From positions 1 to 27,356 of the forward strand of contig CAYUNT010000038.1 in assembly GCA_964446285.1 (NCBI GenBank): DNA of 27,356 nt, written 5' to 3'. The translations under genes were made by a program, and so were the position numbers. This document shows positions 8,269 through 16,360 of the stretch, in pieces. Each line of letters begins with the position of its first letter. The stretch's first letter is position 1. The stretch comes from CAYUNT01 sp964446285 (lineage in GTDB: Bacteria > Sumerlaeota > Sumerlaeia > SLMS01 > CAYUNT01). Below the pieces are notes generated by a model, which saw only the letters and a list, made by a program, of their open reading frames with translations, had not been told where the DNA came from and searched no databases.

Positions 8269-9282
8269 CTATGACGCCTGCTGATTTTTCATCCTGCGAG
8301 CGCGGCGGAATCCGCGCAGCACGGCGCGCCAGGCGGCGGGCGGATCCTCGCAGGCAATCCAGCTTTCGCAGGCGCAGCCTTCAAATCCCCACACGGCCAG
8401 GTGTTCGATTCCGGCGTCGCAGGCCATGTCGATGGCGCGCGCGATTTCCCCCTCGCATCCGCGCGGGATTTTGCAGCCCTGAATCCACAATTGCGATTCC
8501 AGCCCGGCGCGTCCGCAGATTTCCTTTACGGCGCGGGCATATTCCGCCACGCGCTCGATGGGAAAATTCATCCATTGCCAGTAAGGGCCGGTGCCAAGGG
8601 TTTCGAGATGAGGCAGGCGTGCGAACGGCCGCCAGGCGCGCGGCGCTTCGGCGGGGGCGATGTGGGGCGAGAGATACAGATGATTGCGCCGTCCCGCGCG
8701 GGCCGAGGCGCGCAACAGCATCCGCAAAAGATCAAGCAGCGACTCGGTTTTGAAGCGAAGCACGTCTTCCGTTTCGCGCCGTGGCATGGGCGCGCCATGC
8801 GTGCGCTCGTAACGTTCGCGGCAGTGCTCGCATCGGCATCCCCAGCGTCCGGGACGTCCGCCCAAAAACGCCGGCGAATGAAAATGCGGTTCGTCCCAGA
8901 AGAGCACCTCCGCGCCGGTTTCCGCGGCCGCCTCGATCCACAAGCGCATGTAATCGCGAAACGCGGGCGCGTTCGGACACGCGAGCGGGGCCACTCCGCC
9001 ATCATCGAGCACCTGGCAGGCGTCGGCCAAATGTTGAGTCACGAATTGGGAAAACGGCTCGCCGCCAAAAACCTTGCCCACGCCCCAGGGATCGAGTTGC
9101 GCTTCGAGACCGGCGTCGCGCGTGGCTGCCACGATGTCGCGCATCGTCCCGCGGTGGAACATCAGGTCGAATTCCGAAAACGTGTGGAGAACTGCCGTGA
9201 ATCCCTGCCGGGCGAGCGAGCGCATATCCGCCGCCACGTGGCGCACCGTGCGATTTCCGAAGTAGGAACAGGTAAATTTCAT
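8269..9282 (-). CDS. TIM-barrel-like glycoside-hydrolase-type protein, tandem paralogue A
   Basis: The 337-residue product, starting at MKFTCSYFGN, is soluble with no signal peptide. Conserved blocks shared with its neighbour are YFGNR (8-12), DPWGVG (64-69), ACPN (101-104), FWDEPHF (128-134), WGC-x-C-x2-C (147-154) and the late WIQG (266-269) and VWG (297-299) strands. The alternating strand/helix pattern and the Asp-Glu at a strand end suggest a TIM barrel of glycoside-hydrolase type, with Glu131 a possible catalytic acid. The Cys cluster looks like the CxCxxC found in some uncharacterised sugar-hydrolase families. I do not recognise the exact family. The ATG at 9282 is preferred because GAGG lies 5 nt upstream and the paralogue starts at the same residue; an upstream ATG at 9339 runs through the repeat. 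Confidence 0.75.
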   Translation of the reverse strand: MKFTCSYFGNRTVRHVAADMRSLARQGFTAVLHTFSEFDLMFHRGTMRDIVAATRDAGLEAQLDPWGVGKVFGGEPFSQFVTQHLADACQVLDDGGVAPLACPNAPAFRDYMRLWIEAAAETGAEVLFWDEPHFHSPAFLGGRPGRWGCRCEHCRERYERTHGAPMPRRETEDVLRFKTESLLDLLRMLLRASARAGRRNHLYLSPHIAPAEAPRAWRPFARLPHLETLGTGPYWQWMNFPIERVAEYARAVKEICGRAGLESQLWIQGCKIPRGCEGEIARAIDMACDAGIEHLAVWGFEGCACESWIACEDPPAAWRAVLRGFRRARRMKNQQAS

Positions 9283-9317
9283 AGTGCCTCGCGCGCGCCG
9301 CTCAAGAAATATGACCA

Positions 9318-9402
9318 CCACAAAGGCACAAAGACACAAAAATGAAATTCCAAATCACACAAGCCCAATACAGCCCATATTGTGCCTTAGTGTCTTTGTG
9401 GC
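9318..9402. repeat. imperfect CACAAAG-type inverted repeat
   Basis: The left arm at 9318-9340 (CCACAAAGGCACAAAG and on) pairs with the right arm at 9380-9402, whose complement reads CCACAAAGACACTAAGGCAC; about three mismatches occur over 22 bp. It fills the spacer between the two paralogous genes. A second copy of the same family lies at 10463-10556. Confidence 0.7.
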
Positions 9403-9415
9403 AATTTCCCCTTTT

Positions 9416-10423
9416 CTACGCGGGCTTTTCCCCCGACACCTTGCGCATGGCGCGGACGATCGTGCGCCAGACTTTGTCCGGATCGTCGGGGCGGATCCAC
9501 GAAAGATGTTTGCAGGCGTCCACGCCCCAAACGGCGATGTTATTCACGCCCGCCGCCGCGGCCAGTTCGACAGCGCGTCCCGTCTCGGCCTCGCGCCCCG
9601 CCGGAATGCGAAATCCCTGAATCCAGATTTGCGGATCGCGCCCGCCGACCTTGTCGCAGACCTCGCGCACGGCCGCCGCGTAATCGCCCACGGACTCGAC
9701 CGGCGCTTTGGCGAAAATCCAGTAAGGATCAGTCCCAAACACGTCCAGGTGCGGAATGCGTGCGAAAGGCAGCCACTTTTTCTTCGCGGTATCGGGCGAG
9801 TCGTAGGGCAGAACGCACAGCGCGTTCCGCAATCCGGCCCTGTGCGCCTCGCGGACGCAGAACTTGAGAAAATCAAGCAAACAGGCCGATTTAAACGCCT
9901 TCACTTCTTCGGTTTCCTCGGTGGGCATCGGCTTGTTGTATTTTTCCGCAAAGAGGCGGCGGCAATCGCCGCACAGGCACCCCCACGTATTCGGGCGCCC
10001 GATCATCCAGTTCGAGAGGTAAAAATGCGGCTCATCCCAGAATGCCACATCCGCGCCGGTCCATGCAGCGGCTTCTATCCATTCCTTGATGAAGGCGCGA
10101 AATCCCGCGTGATTCGGGCAGGCGGCGGCGGCCGGTTTGCCGTCGTTGAGCATCTGGCAGCCGTCGAGCGGGTGCATCTGCGCCCACAGCGAAAACGCCT
10201 CGCCGCCAAACACCTGCCCCACGCCCCAGGGGTCGATATAGACCTCATGCCCGGCGTCGTGCGAGGCGGCGACGATTTCCTTCACGGCCTGTTTCATAAA
10301 TCGCAGATCGTTTTCGCTGAAGGTGTGGATGATCGTGTTGAATCCCTGGCGCGCCAGAAGTTTCATGTCCGCCGCCGCGTGGCGGAGGATGCGATTGCCG
10401 AAATACGCCGTTCCGATTCGCAT
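9416..10423 (-). CDS. TIM-barrel-like glycoside-hydrolase-type protein, tandem paralogue B
   Basis: The 335-residue product aligns without gaps to paralogue A over at least the first 154 residues. I count 31 identities in 54 positions between residues 101 and 154. All marker blocks are kept: YFGNR, DPWGVG, ACPN, FWDEPHF and WGC-x-C-x2-C, plus WIQG near the C-terminus. No signal peptide or membrane segment is present, so the protein is probably cytoplasmic. The ATG has AGGA about 7 nt upstream. The gene is flanked on both sides by CACAAAG-type inverted repeats (9318-9402 and 10463-10556), which may have mediated the duplication. The function is unknown; a sugar hydrolase or related TIM-barrel enzyme is my best inference. 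Confidence 0.75.
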   Translation of the reverse strand: MRIGTAYFGNRILRHAAADMKLLARQGFNTIIHTFSENDLRFMKQAVKEIVAASHDAGHEVYIDPWGVGQVFGGEAFSLWAQMHPLDGCQMLNDGKPAAAACPNHAGFRAFIKEWIEAAAWTGADVAFWDEPHFYLSNWMIGRPNTWGCLCGDCRRLFAEKYNKPMPTEETEEVKAFKSACLLDFLKFCVREAHRAGLRNALCVLPYDSPDTAKKKWLPFARIPHLDVFGTDPYWIFAKAPVESVGDYAAAVREVCDKVGGRDPQIWIQGFRIPAGREAETGRAVELAAAAGVNNIAVWGVDACKHLSWIRPDDPDKVWRTIVRAMRKVSGEKPA

Positions 10424-10462
10424 AAGGAAATCCTTTGTTTGCTATTGGCGGAAAAACATTGA

Positions 10463-10556
10463 AACACAAAGACACCAAGGCACGAAAAAATCAAATTACC
10501 CAACAAGAAGCCTCTTCATTCTCTCTTCTTTGTGTCTTCCATACTTTGTGGTTTTT
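10463..10556. repeat. imperfect CACAAAG-type inverted repeat
   Basis: The left arm (AACACAAAGACACCAAGGCA, from 10463) and the right arm (10527-10556, complement CCACAAAGTATGGAAGACAC) are imperfect inverted copies. Both belong to the same family as 9318-9402. It lies between the metalloprotease gene and paralogue B. The minus strand has a short T-run after the arm, so it might also work as a weak terminator. Confidence 0.65.
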
Positions 10557-10569
10557 TCGGATTGTGAGA

Positions 10570-12237
10570 TCATGGCATTTCGCGCCACGCCGCCGAGGCC
10601 GAAGCGCTCGATTCCAGCGAGACCGTATAGGTGAAGGGGTGGCTTTGGTCAATGGGGCTTGAGTTGTTCACGTTCGAGACGGCGAAGACAATCCAGTCGT
10701 AACGATTGGCGCTGTCGATCCGGGCGATTCCGTTTGCGGTGCTGTCGAGCGCAACTTCCTCCATCACGATTTCGCCCGCGCGCAGCCCGGTCCACCACAA
10801 GCGCCAGTTGGGCGATTCCTGGCCCTGGAACTGGAGCCGCAGCCGGACGGGCGCCGCGCCAAACGAATTGAGCAAAACGTGCGTGCAGCCGAGCGCCTGC
10901 GGCGGCATGGGCGGCGGAACCACGCCCGACGCGGGATACGCGGAATGCCGCTGCGAAGCGGGAATTGTGACCTCGGGCCACAGCGCGCCATCGTGGAAAT
11001 AGCCGCTGGCGTTGCGCGGTCCGGTCAGCGCCAGCCACGCCGCGAATCGCCCGTATTCATTGGCCAGCGTGGTTCCCGCCGCGGCGAGCCGCGCTTCGAG
11101 CGCCACCTGGATGCTCGGGTGTGACCACCCGCCCGTGGCCGTGCCTTCCCAGATTTGCCGTATGATGGCGGGGCCATAGCGCGCATCCAGGTAATGCGCC
11201 CACGCGGTCGCGCCATAGGGGCGGTGGTCATCCGCGGCAAAGGCCCGCAAGCTTTCATTGGTCCGGGATAAAAAAGGAGGCATAAAGCGCAGATAATCGT
11301 TTATGTTGTCATAGACTTTGTCTTCCATCCAGGTGGCTGTCACTTCATAGAACCAAGCGTGTGCATCGTAATCGCTCGCGTCGTAAGCGAACTGGCACGC
11401 ATGATTGTATTCGTGAGCGGCTGTTACCTTCATCAGGTCCAGCGCGTTGCCCGAACCGTATTGTGTGGCGGAATAATCGTTGTCCAAAACCAGGTAGGAA
11501 TACGCCGCAACGCCCGCCGCTCCCGGCGCGTAGCCATCCGTCGAGGAATAGCCAAAAATCGCGCCGCTCGGCAGCCCGCCCACATCCGAGAGATACACAT
11601 CATAGCGCCCATCGCCGCCATTGTTCGTTAGCGCCGAATCGTCGGGCGGAACCGTCCAGCCGAGCGTAGTATTCTCTGTTGTGGCGATGAGTTCCATTTC
11701 ATCGGCGATGCTCTGGGCAAAAGCAGCAGTGGCATACGCGGCGTGCGTCGAGGGCGCGCTGACATAGTGCACAACAAAACGCGCAGAGCCGATTGTCGAA
11801 GCCGTGTAAGCGCCGCCCGCGGACCATTTGGCTCCAGCCATATCGCCGCCGCTCGAATCGTCCGGACGCAAAAGCAGCGAGGCATAGCGCGCGCGCATAT
11901 CGGGATCGAGTCTGTCGAGGTTGAGCGCCAATTGGAGCAGAGCGCCCGTCGGGCTTCGGCGATTGGGCGCGGCGGCGGCCGGCGCTGGATGCGGCGAAGG
12001 AGCGGCCCCGGGCGCTGGATTGAAAAAGAACGCATCGAGTTGCGATGCCAATTTCGCCTGGTCCTGCGCGGAAAGTGGCGCGCGCTCCGCCGGCTGGCCG
12101 CCAGCAAAAACGGACGTGGCGGCGGCAACACAACATACCGCGGCGAGCAAGACCGCCAGTGGCGCAAGCGGCATCCACAAGAGAAAATGCCGCGCGCGCG
12201 CGCAACGCCAGGCTCTGGTTTTTGGTTCAGGCATCAT
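10570..12237 (-). CDS. secreted zinc metalloprotease, MXAN_6640-like
   Basis: The 555-residue product has an N-terminal signal peptide (hydrophobic 18-40, likely cleavage after VFA at 45). The zinc motif HEYNH is at 275-279, preceded by LDLMKVTAAH and followed by a Glu in WFYEVTATWMEDKVYD (E298 or E305 as candidate third ligand). This arrangement is typical of the MXAN_6640 family of putative metalloproteases. The region 205-260 is Gly/Asp/Tyr-rich (DGRYDVYLSDVGG), also typical. The C-terminal third is beta-rich and probably a binding domain. A Pro/Ala-rich linker lies at 73-95. The start ATG overlaps the stop of the sigma-54 regulator gene by 4 bp (ATGA), implying co-translation. The substrate is unknown. 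Confidence 0.85.
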   Translation of the reverse strand: MMPEPKTRAWRCARARHFLLWMPLAPLAVLLAAVCCVAAATSVFAGGQPAERAPLSAQDQAKLASQLDAFFFNPAPGAAPSPHPAPAAAAPNRRSPTGALLQLALNLDRLDPDMRARYASLLLRPDDSSGGDMAGAKWSAGGAYTASTIGSARFVVHYVSAPSTHAAYATAAFAQSIADEMELIATTENTTLGWTVPPDDSALTNNGGDGRYDVYLSDVGGLPSGAIFGYSSTDGYAPGAAGVAAYSYLVLDNDYSATQYGSGNALDLMKVTAAHEYNHACQFAYDASDYDAHAWFYEVTATWMEDKVYDNINDYLRFMPPFLSRTNESLRAFAADDHRPYGATAWAHYLDARYGPAIIRQIWEGTATGGWSHPSIQVALEARLAAAGTTLANEYGRFAAWLALTGPRNASGYFHDGALWPEVTIPASQRHSAYPASGVVPPPMPPQALGCTHVLLNSFGAAPVRLRLQFQGQESPNWRLWWTGLRAGEIVMEEVALDSTANGIARIDSANRYDWIVFAVSNVNNSSPIDQSHPFTYTVSLESSASASAAWREMP

Positions 12238-13952
12238 AATTCAGAATCCTTTTGGCCATTTGTCGGTGATGAGGAAGGCGGCTCCACCTGTTCATTTTCT
12301 TTGATCTGATCGAGCGGAATTTCAAGCTTCTCGATTTTTTCGTAGAGATTTCGGCGGCTCATGCCGGTCCGGCGCGCGGCCTCGGCCACGGAACCACTGG
12401 AGCGGCGGAGAATCTCGACGAGGTATTCGCGTTCGAACCGGTCGCGCGCCTCACGGAAATCCGTGGCGGCCCCGGCCAGATGACGCGCGGCCCGTGCCAG
12501 CGATTCAGGGCCAGTATCGGGCGCGGACGGCGGCATCTCCTCCTCCAAATCGGCGGCATCAAACACGCCTGCCCCATCGGAAGCTGCACCAGGTTCGGCG
12601 AAGGTTCCTGCCGCGCCCGGCGCGCCTGCGCCTGGCGGCGTTCCGCCCACTGTCCCGGGCAGGACACTGTGGGGCGGCGGCGTGATCGGACGCCCGCCCG
12701 CCGTCATTGCGGTGGGACTCGCCTCCAGAGAAAGATCGCTCGGCAAATCCGCCGCGTCGATTACGTTGCCATCGAGCAATACCACAGTGCGTTCGAGGAT
12801 GTTTTCCAGCTCGCGCACATTTCCGGGCCAGGAATGTTCCTGCAAACGGGCGAGTGCGGCGTCTGTAATCGTAATCTCGCGGCGGCGGCGGTCGCTAAGG
12901 CGTTTCAGGAAATGGCGCGCCAGAACAGGAATGTCGCCCCGGCGGCGGCGCAGCGGCGGCAGCTCGATGGAAATCACATTCAGCCGGTAAAACAAATCGC
13001 GCCGAAACGCCCCATTTTCGATGCCGCGCTTGAGATCGCGATTGGTCGCCGCCACAAGCCGGATGTCGATCGGGATGCTCCGCAATCCGCCCACGCGCTG
13101 AATTTCGCGTTCCTGCAGCGATCGCAGCAACTTCGCCTGCAATCCCGCGGACATGTCGCCGATTTCGTCGAGAAACAGCGTTCCGCCTCCGGCCAGTTCC
13201 ATCAGGCCGAGTTTCGTCCGCGCCGCGCCCGTGAATGCCCCGCGTTCATAGCCAAACAATTCGCTTTCGAGGAGATTTTCGGGAATGGAAGCGCAGTTGA
13301 TCGGCACAAACCGCCCGGCGCTTCGATGTGAGAGGCGGTGGACCGCCCGCGCCACGAGCTCCTTGCCGGTGCCCGATTCGCCCGTGATGAGCACGGCCGA
13401 ATCGCTCGGGGCGATTTTCTCGATCAAGCGGCGGATTTCCTGAATTTCCGGACTTTCGCCGATCATTTCCGTCGAGGCCACGGTGGCGCGCCCAAGCGTA
13501 TCGCTCAGCAGGCGGTTTTCCTGGCGCAGGCGGCGGTTTTCCATCGCCCGCCCAACAGTCAGGAGGATGTCGTCCATCTGAAACGGCTTGGTGATGTAGT
13601 CATAAGCGCCGCGCTTGAGCGAATCCACCGCGCCTTGGATTGTCCCATAGGCCGTCAGGATGATTACGGCAATTTCGCTATCGAGTTCCTGAACGCGCTT
13701 GAGCACTTCCTCGCCCGAGAGCGTGGGCATGCGGATGTCGGTCAGCACCACATCCGGCGGTTCGCGTTCGATCGCGCGCAGAGCCGCCACCGGGTCCGTG
13801 AAGGTAATGACGTGATAGCCTTCGAGGTTAAGAATCCGCGTCAGGATACGGCACATGTTCTCCTCATCGTCGATCACAGTCACGGCGCCCCGGTAGGCGG
13901 ACTTCCCCAGCGAGGCGGAGTGAGCGGGCGAAGATGAAGAGGGTTGATTCAT
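12234..13952 (-). CDS. sigma-54-dependent response regulator (NtrC family)
   Basis: Counting from MNQPSS, the 572-residue product has a receiver domain (about 22-137, phospho-acceptor D72 in LTDIRMP, conserved K in ITKPF). An AAA+ sigma-54 activation domain follows (about 160-395), with Walker A GESGTGKE (191-198), the sigma-54-contacting GAFTGA loop (238-243), Walker B TLFLDEIGD and an arginine-finger segment. A long Pro/Gly/Ala linker (about 410-480) leads to a Fis-type helix-turn-helix near the C-terminus (VAEAARRTGMSRRNLYEKI). All key residues are intact, so it should activate RpoN-dependent promoters when phosphorylated. No histidine kinase or rpoN is in the window. ATG 13952 is chosen because the domain starts soon after; an ATG at 13996 and a TTG at 14009 are alternatives. 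No strong ribosome site is visible. The downstream metalloprotease gene overlaps by 4 bp. Confidence 0.93.
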   Translation of the reverse strand: MNQPSSSSPAHSASLGKSAYRGAVTVIDDEENMCRILTRILNLEGYHVITFTDPVAALRAIEREPPDVVLTDIRMPTLSGEEVLKRVQELDSEIAVIILTAYGTIQGAVDSLKRGAYDYITKPFQMDDILLTVGRAMENRRLRQENRLLSDTLGRATVASTEMIGESPEIQEIRRLIEKIAPSDSAVLITGESGTGKELVARAVHRLSHRSAGRFVPINCASIPENLLESELFGYERGAFTGAARTKLGLMELAGGGTLFLDEIGDMSAGLQAKLLRSLQEREIQRVGGLRSIPIDIRLVAATNRDLKRGIENGAFRRDLFYRLNVISIELPPLRRRRGDIPVLARHFLKRLSDRRRREITITDAALARLQEHSWPGNVRELENILERTVVLLDGNVIDAADLPSDLSLEASPTAMTAGGRPITPPPHSVLPGTVGGTPPGAGAPGAAGTFAEPGAASDGAGVFDAADLEEEMPPSAPDTGPESLARAARHLAGAATDFREARDRFEREYLVEILRRSSGSVAEAARRTGMSRRNLYEKIEKLEIPLDQIKENEQVEPPSSSPTNGQKDSEL

Positions 13953-14156
13953 ATAAATAGACAGGCGGCGGCGCGAAGGGACCGCCCGATGCATAACGGG
14001 GCGCGGCAACGAAACATCGCAGACGCCCAGCCGTCCGCACCACCGAAGGCAATGCGGAGAGCGCTTTCATATTCTTTTATATCCGCCGCTTGCGCGAGGC
14101 AAGCTGGCTTTGCGGCTTCGCAGAGCGCGGGGAAAAGGGCACTTAAGGAAAAAAGG

Positions 14157-15737
14157 CTACTGGCGAACGAAGACTGGCCGCGCAAGTTTGATCGGCGGGC
14201 GGGCCACCGACGGCTCGACAGGCGCCAGGCGGTATTCCTCGAGGTGGAACGAGTCATTCGCCGCGAAGGTCAGCGTCACGTCAAACGCCACCCCGATGCG
14301 ATGCAGCGCGTCGGCGTATTCACGCTGATAATGCTCGACCAGGTGCGGATGCGCCGTGATGCAGATCGAAGCCGGGCGGTTGGGCGCGTGAAGCATGTCC
14401 AGCAGTTCGTATTTCAGGCTCCGCCACACTTGGTCCTCGGAAAGAATGCGCCCGGTTCCGGCGCAATAGGGGCAATCGACAAAGACCTGGTGGCGCAACG
14501 ACTGGCGCACGCGTTTGCGCGTCAGTTGCAGCAGTCCAAACTCTCCGATGCGCGTCATGGCAATCTTGGCGCGGTCGCGCTTGAGATGCTTGCGCAGTTC
14601 CTCGATCACGAGCGTCTGATTGTCGCGCGAGAGCATGTCGATGAAGTCGCATACGACGATGCCGCCGATGTCGCGCAGGCGCAATTGCTGCGCGATCACC
14701 TCGCACGCCTCCAGGTTCGTCTGCAGGATCGTTTTTTCCTGATCCTTCTTGCCGATGAACCGGCCCGTGTTGACGTCGATGGCCACCAGCGCTTCCATTT
14801 CATCGATAATCACATAGCCGCCGCTTTTCAGCCACACACGGCGCTTGAGCGCCTTTTGCACCTGTTTGTCCACCTGGAACGTGCGCATGATGTTGGTCGA
14901 GGGATCGCACAACTTCACGCGATCGAGCAGGTGCGGCAGGAATTGCTGAAGGGCGGCGAGGAGGCGGCGCTGCTGAACAGGCGAGTCGATCAGGATTTCG
15001 TCCACGTCGCTTGTCAAAACATCGCGCACGATCCGGTAAAGGATTTCCTGGTCGTCATAGACGAGTCCGGGATGCCCGAGGCGGCGGAACCGCTCGACAA
15101 TCTGCTCCCACTGGTTGCTCAGGAGCGTAACGTCGTTTTTAATCGACTCGTCAGGCGCATCGACGCCGGCCGTGCGGACGATGTAGCTCAGCCCATTGGC
15201 GCGGATGTCGTTCAGGAGGCGCCGCAGACGGTGGCGGTCCTGCCCGATCTCGACCTTGCGCGAGACGCCCCCCTCCTGGCTCGGGAAGGGCAATAGCACG
15301 AGGTAGCGCCCGGGGAGCGACAGGTTGGTGGTGACGCGCGGGGCTTTGTCGCCGATTTCGTCCTTGATAACCTGGACAAGGATTACATCGCCGCGCTGGA
15401 CGGGCGGTTCGTCAAACGTTCGCGGCGGGCGCCCAGACCGTTCCGGCCCTCGCGAGCCGCCGTTTCGCGACGGCGAGGAAGCCCCTTCGCCCTTGTTCAG
15501 GTTCAGGGAGTCGAAGCGGATGTCCTGGAAATGCAAAAAGGTGCGGCGCTCCAGGCCGACGTCCACAAAGGCCGCCTGCAATCCCGGCACTACATCTTCC
15601 ACTGTTCCACGATACAGATTTCCTACGATTGTCTTATCATCGGTTTTTTCGATGAAGAGTTCAACCAGTTCGCCATCTTCGAGAAAAGCTACGCGTATTT
15701 CCTTTTCCTCGCAGTTAATAAGGATCTTCTTCTCCAT
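14157..15737 (-). CDS. rng: ribonuclease E/G family endoribonuclease
   Basis: The 526-residue product has RNase G-like size, without the long C-terminal scaffold of RNase E. An S1 RNA-binding domain covers about 35-130 (NLYRGTVEDVVPGLQAAFVD). The catalytic Mg-binding aspartates are D321 in VAIDVNTG and D364 in VVCDFIDM, and the zinc-link CPYC (422-425) supports dimer or tetramer assembly. The S1 region carries a Gly/Ser/Arg/Pro-rich insert (about 82-112), somewhat longer than in E. coli RNase G. The enzyme processes rRNA and mRNA in the cytoplasm. The start at 15737 (MEKKILI) is favoured over an ATG at 15743, because AAGAGG lies 6 nt upstream of the former but directly abuts the latter. About 200 bp separate it from the regulator gene downstream. 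Confidence 0.93.
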   Translation of the reverse strand: MEKKILINCEEKEIRVAFLEDGELVELFIEKTDDKTIVGNLYRGTVEDVVPGLQAAFVDVGLERRTFLHFQDIRFDSLNLNKGEGASSPSRNGGSRGPERSGRPPRTFDEPPVQRGDVILVQVIKDEIGDKAPRVTTNLSLPGRYLVLLPFPSQEGGVSRKVEIGQDRHRLRRLLNDIRANGLSYIVRTAGVDAPDESIKNDVTLLSNQWEQIVERFRRLGHPGLVYDDQEILYRIVRDVLTSDVDEILIDSPVQQRRLLAALQQFLPHLLDRVKLCDPSTNIMRTFQVDKQVQKALKRRVWLKSGGYVIIDEMEALVAIDVNTGRFIGKKDQEKTILQTNLEACEVIAQQLRLRDIGGIVVCDFIDMLSRDNQTLVIEELRKHLKRDRAKIAMTRIGEFGLLQLTRKRVRQSLRHQVFVDCPYCAGTGRILSEDQVWRSLKYELLDMLHAPNRPASICITAHPHLVEHYQREYADALHRIGVAFDVTLTFAANDSFHLEEYRLAPVEPSVARPPIKLARPVFVRQ

Positions 15738-15743
15738 ACACAT

Positions 15744-15749
15744 CCTCTT
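15744..15749 (-). promoter_or_regulatory. ribosome binding site deciding the rng start
   Basis: AAGAGG on the minus strand lies 6 nt before ATG 15737 and directly abuts ATG 15743. It therefore supports the shorter RNase G product. Confidence 0.6.
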
Positions 15750-16201
15750 GTAATAGTGCGGGCCGGTTCGCCGGCGTGGCGCGGGAAAGCAGAAGTTTGA
15801 AATCAGCCATGCACACCCATCTTGTTCCAGACTAAGGCTGAAGCCTTTTCCAGAATGCGCGATAGGCGGGTGTTCGGAAAATCGCAGGAGGCGCTAGTCC
15901 GCGCAATTCGGCGGCGCGCAAAAACGGCTGTGCTCTCAAAACCTAAACACGCTTTTGGGCCGGATTGAATTCCGACGCGGCCCGATCAAGTGATTTCCAG
16001 CCTCGCCCGCCACCGCCACATCCCCCACAGGCAGCGCGCGGCCGGGCGGAAGCTCTTCAAAGCCACTGCTTGCATACTTGACACCTGCGAGCCGTGCAAC
16101 GCAAAAATTATTAATGTTCTACTTTCGTTTGAAATTCACCAGAAGGTTGCGGGCAAAAATGATTGGCGCGAGCGAGGTTGCGGGGATTGGGGAGGTTGTG
16201 A

Positions 16202-16252
16202 GTTGTGGGTTGTGAGTTGTGAGATAAGAAGTGGCCAGTGATCAGTGGCCAG
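16202..16252 (+). repeat. GTTGTGGG / GTGATCAGTGG composite repeat, copy 1
   Basis: The first 22 bp (GTTGTGGGTTGTGAGTTGTG and two more bases) are identical to 23538-23559. They are followed by AAGAAGTGGCCAGTGATCAG and GTGGCCAG. A diverged copy in the opposite orientation lies at 23628-23698. It abuts the 9-bp tandem array at 16269. Confidence 0.7.
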
Positions 16253-16268
16253 AAAACAAACTGCGGCC

Positions 16269-16358
16269 TTTGGTCTGTTTGGTCTTTTTCGTCCTTTTGG
16301 CCCTTTTTGTCTCATAGGTCCTATTGGTCTTACTGGTCCCATAGGTCCCATTCTTTCC
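16269..16358 (+). repeat. 9-bp tandem array (GGTCC/GGTCT units)
   Basis: Nine consecutive 9-bp units run from 16269 to 16349, for example TTTGGTCTG, TTTGGTCTT, ATAGGTCCT, ATTGGTCTT, ATAGGTCCC, followed by one degenerate unit. The GGTC core is phased at exactly 9 bp while the outer bases drift. It ends 2 bp before the fmt stop codon. Read on the minus strand it would encode collagen-like Gly-Pro triplets, but there is no sign that it is translated. Confidence 0.75.
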
Positions 16359-16360
16359 AT

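Larger units (their letters stand above)
15738..16360. other. gene-free stretch upstream of rng
   Basis: This 623-bp stretch separates fmt from rng. From 15750 to about 16190 I see no gene, RNA or convincing promoter, only short hairpins such as GCCGG/CCGGC near 15761-15775 and AAGGCT/AGCCTT near 15834. The rest, 16202-16358, is filled by two low-complexity repeat types described separately. The rng promoter must lie here but is not obvious. Confidence 0.6.

Noticed and set aside
11393..11408. TGGCAC with nearby TTG as a sigma-54 promoter
   Set aside because: It lies inside the metalloprotease coding region on the opposite strand, the spacing to TTG is wrong and TTGC is incomplete.
16078..16083. 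TTGACA on the plus strand as a promoter
   Set aside because: No -10-like hexamer lies at 16-18 bp, the next AT-rich block is 25 bp away, and no plus-strand gene follows.
15750..16190. Possible RNA gene or riboswitch upstream of rng
   Set aside because: I found only short, unrelated hairpins and no recognisable conserved RNA motif.
16136..16360. Collagen-like Gly-Pro open frame on the minus strand
   Set aside because: It results from the 9-bp GGTC tandem array; the start lies within the repeat, there is no ribosome site, and it overlaps other repeats.
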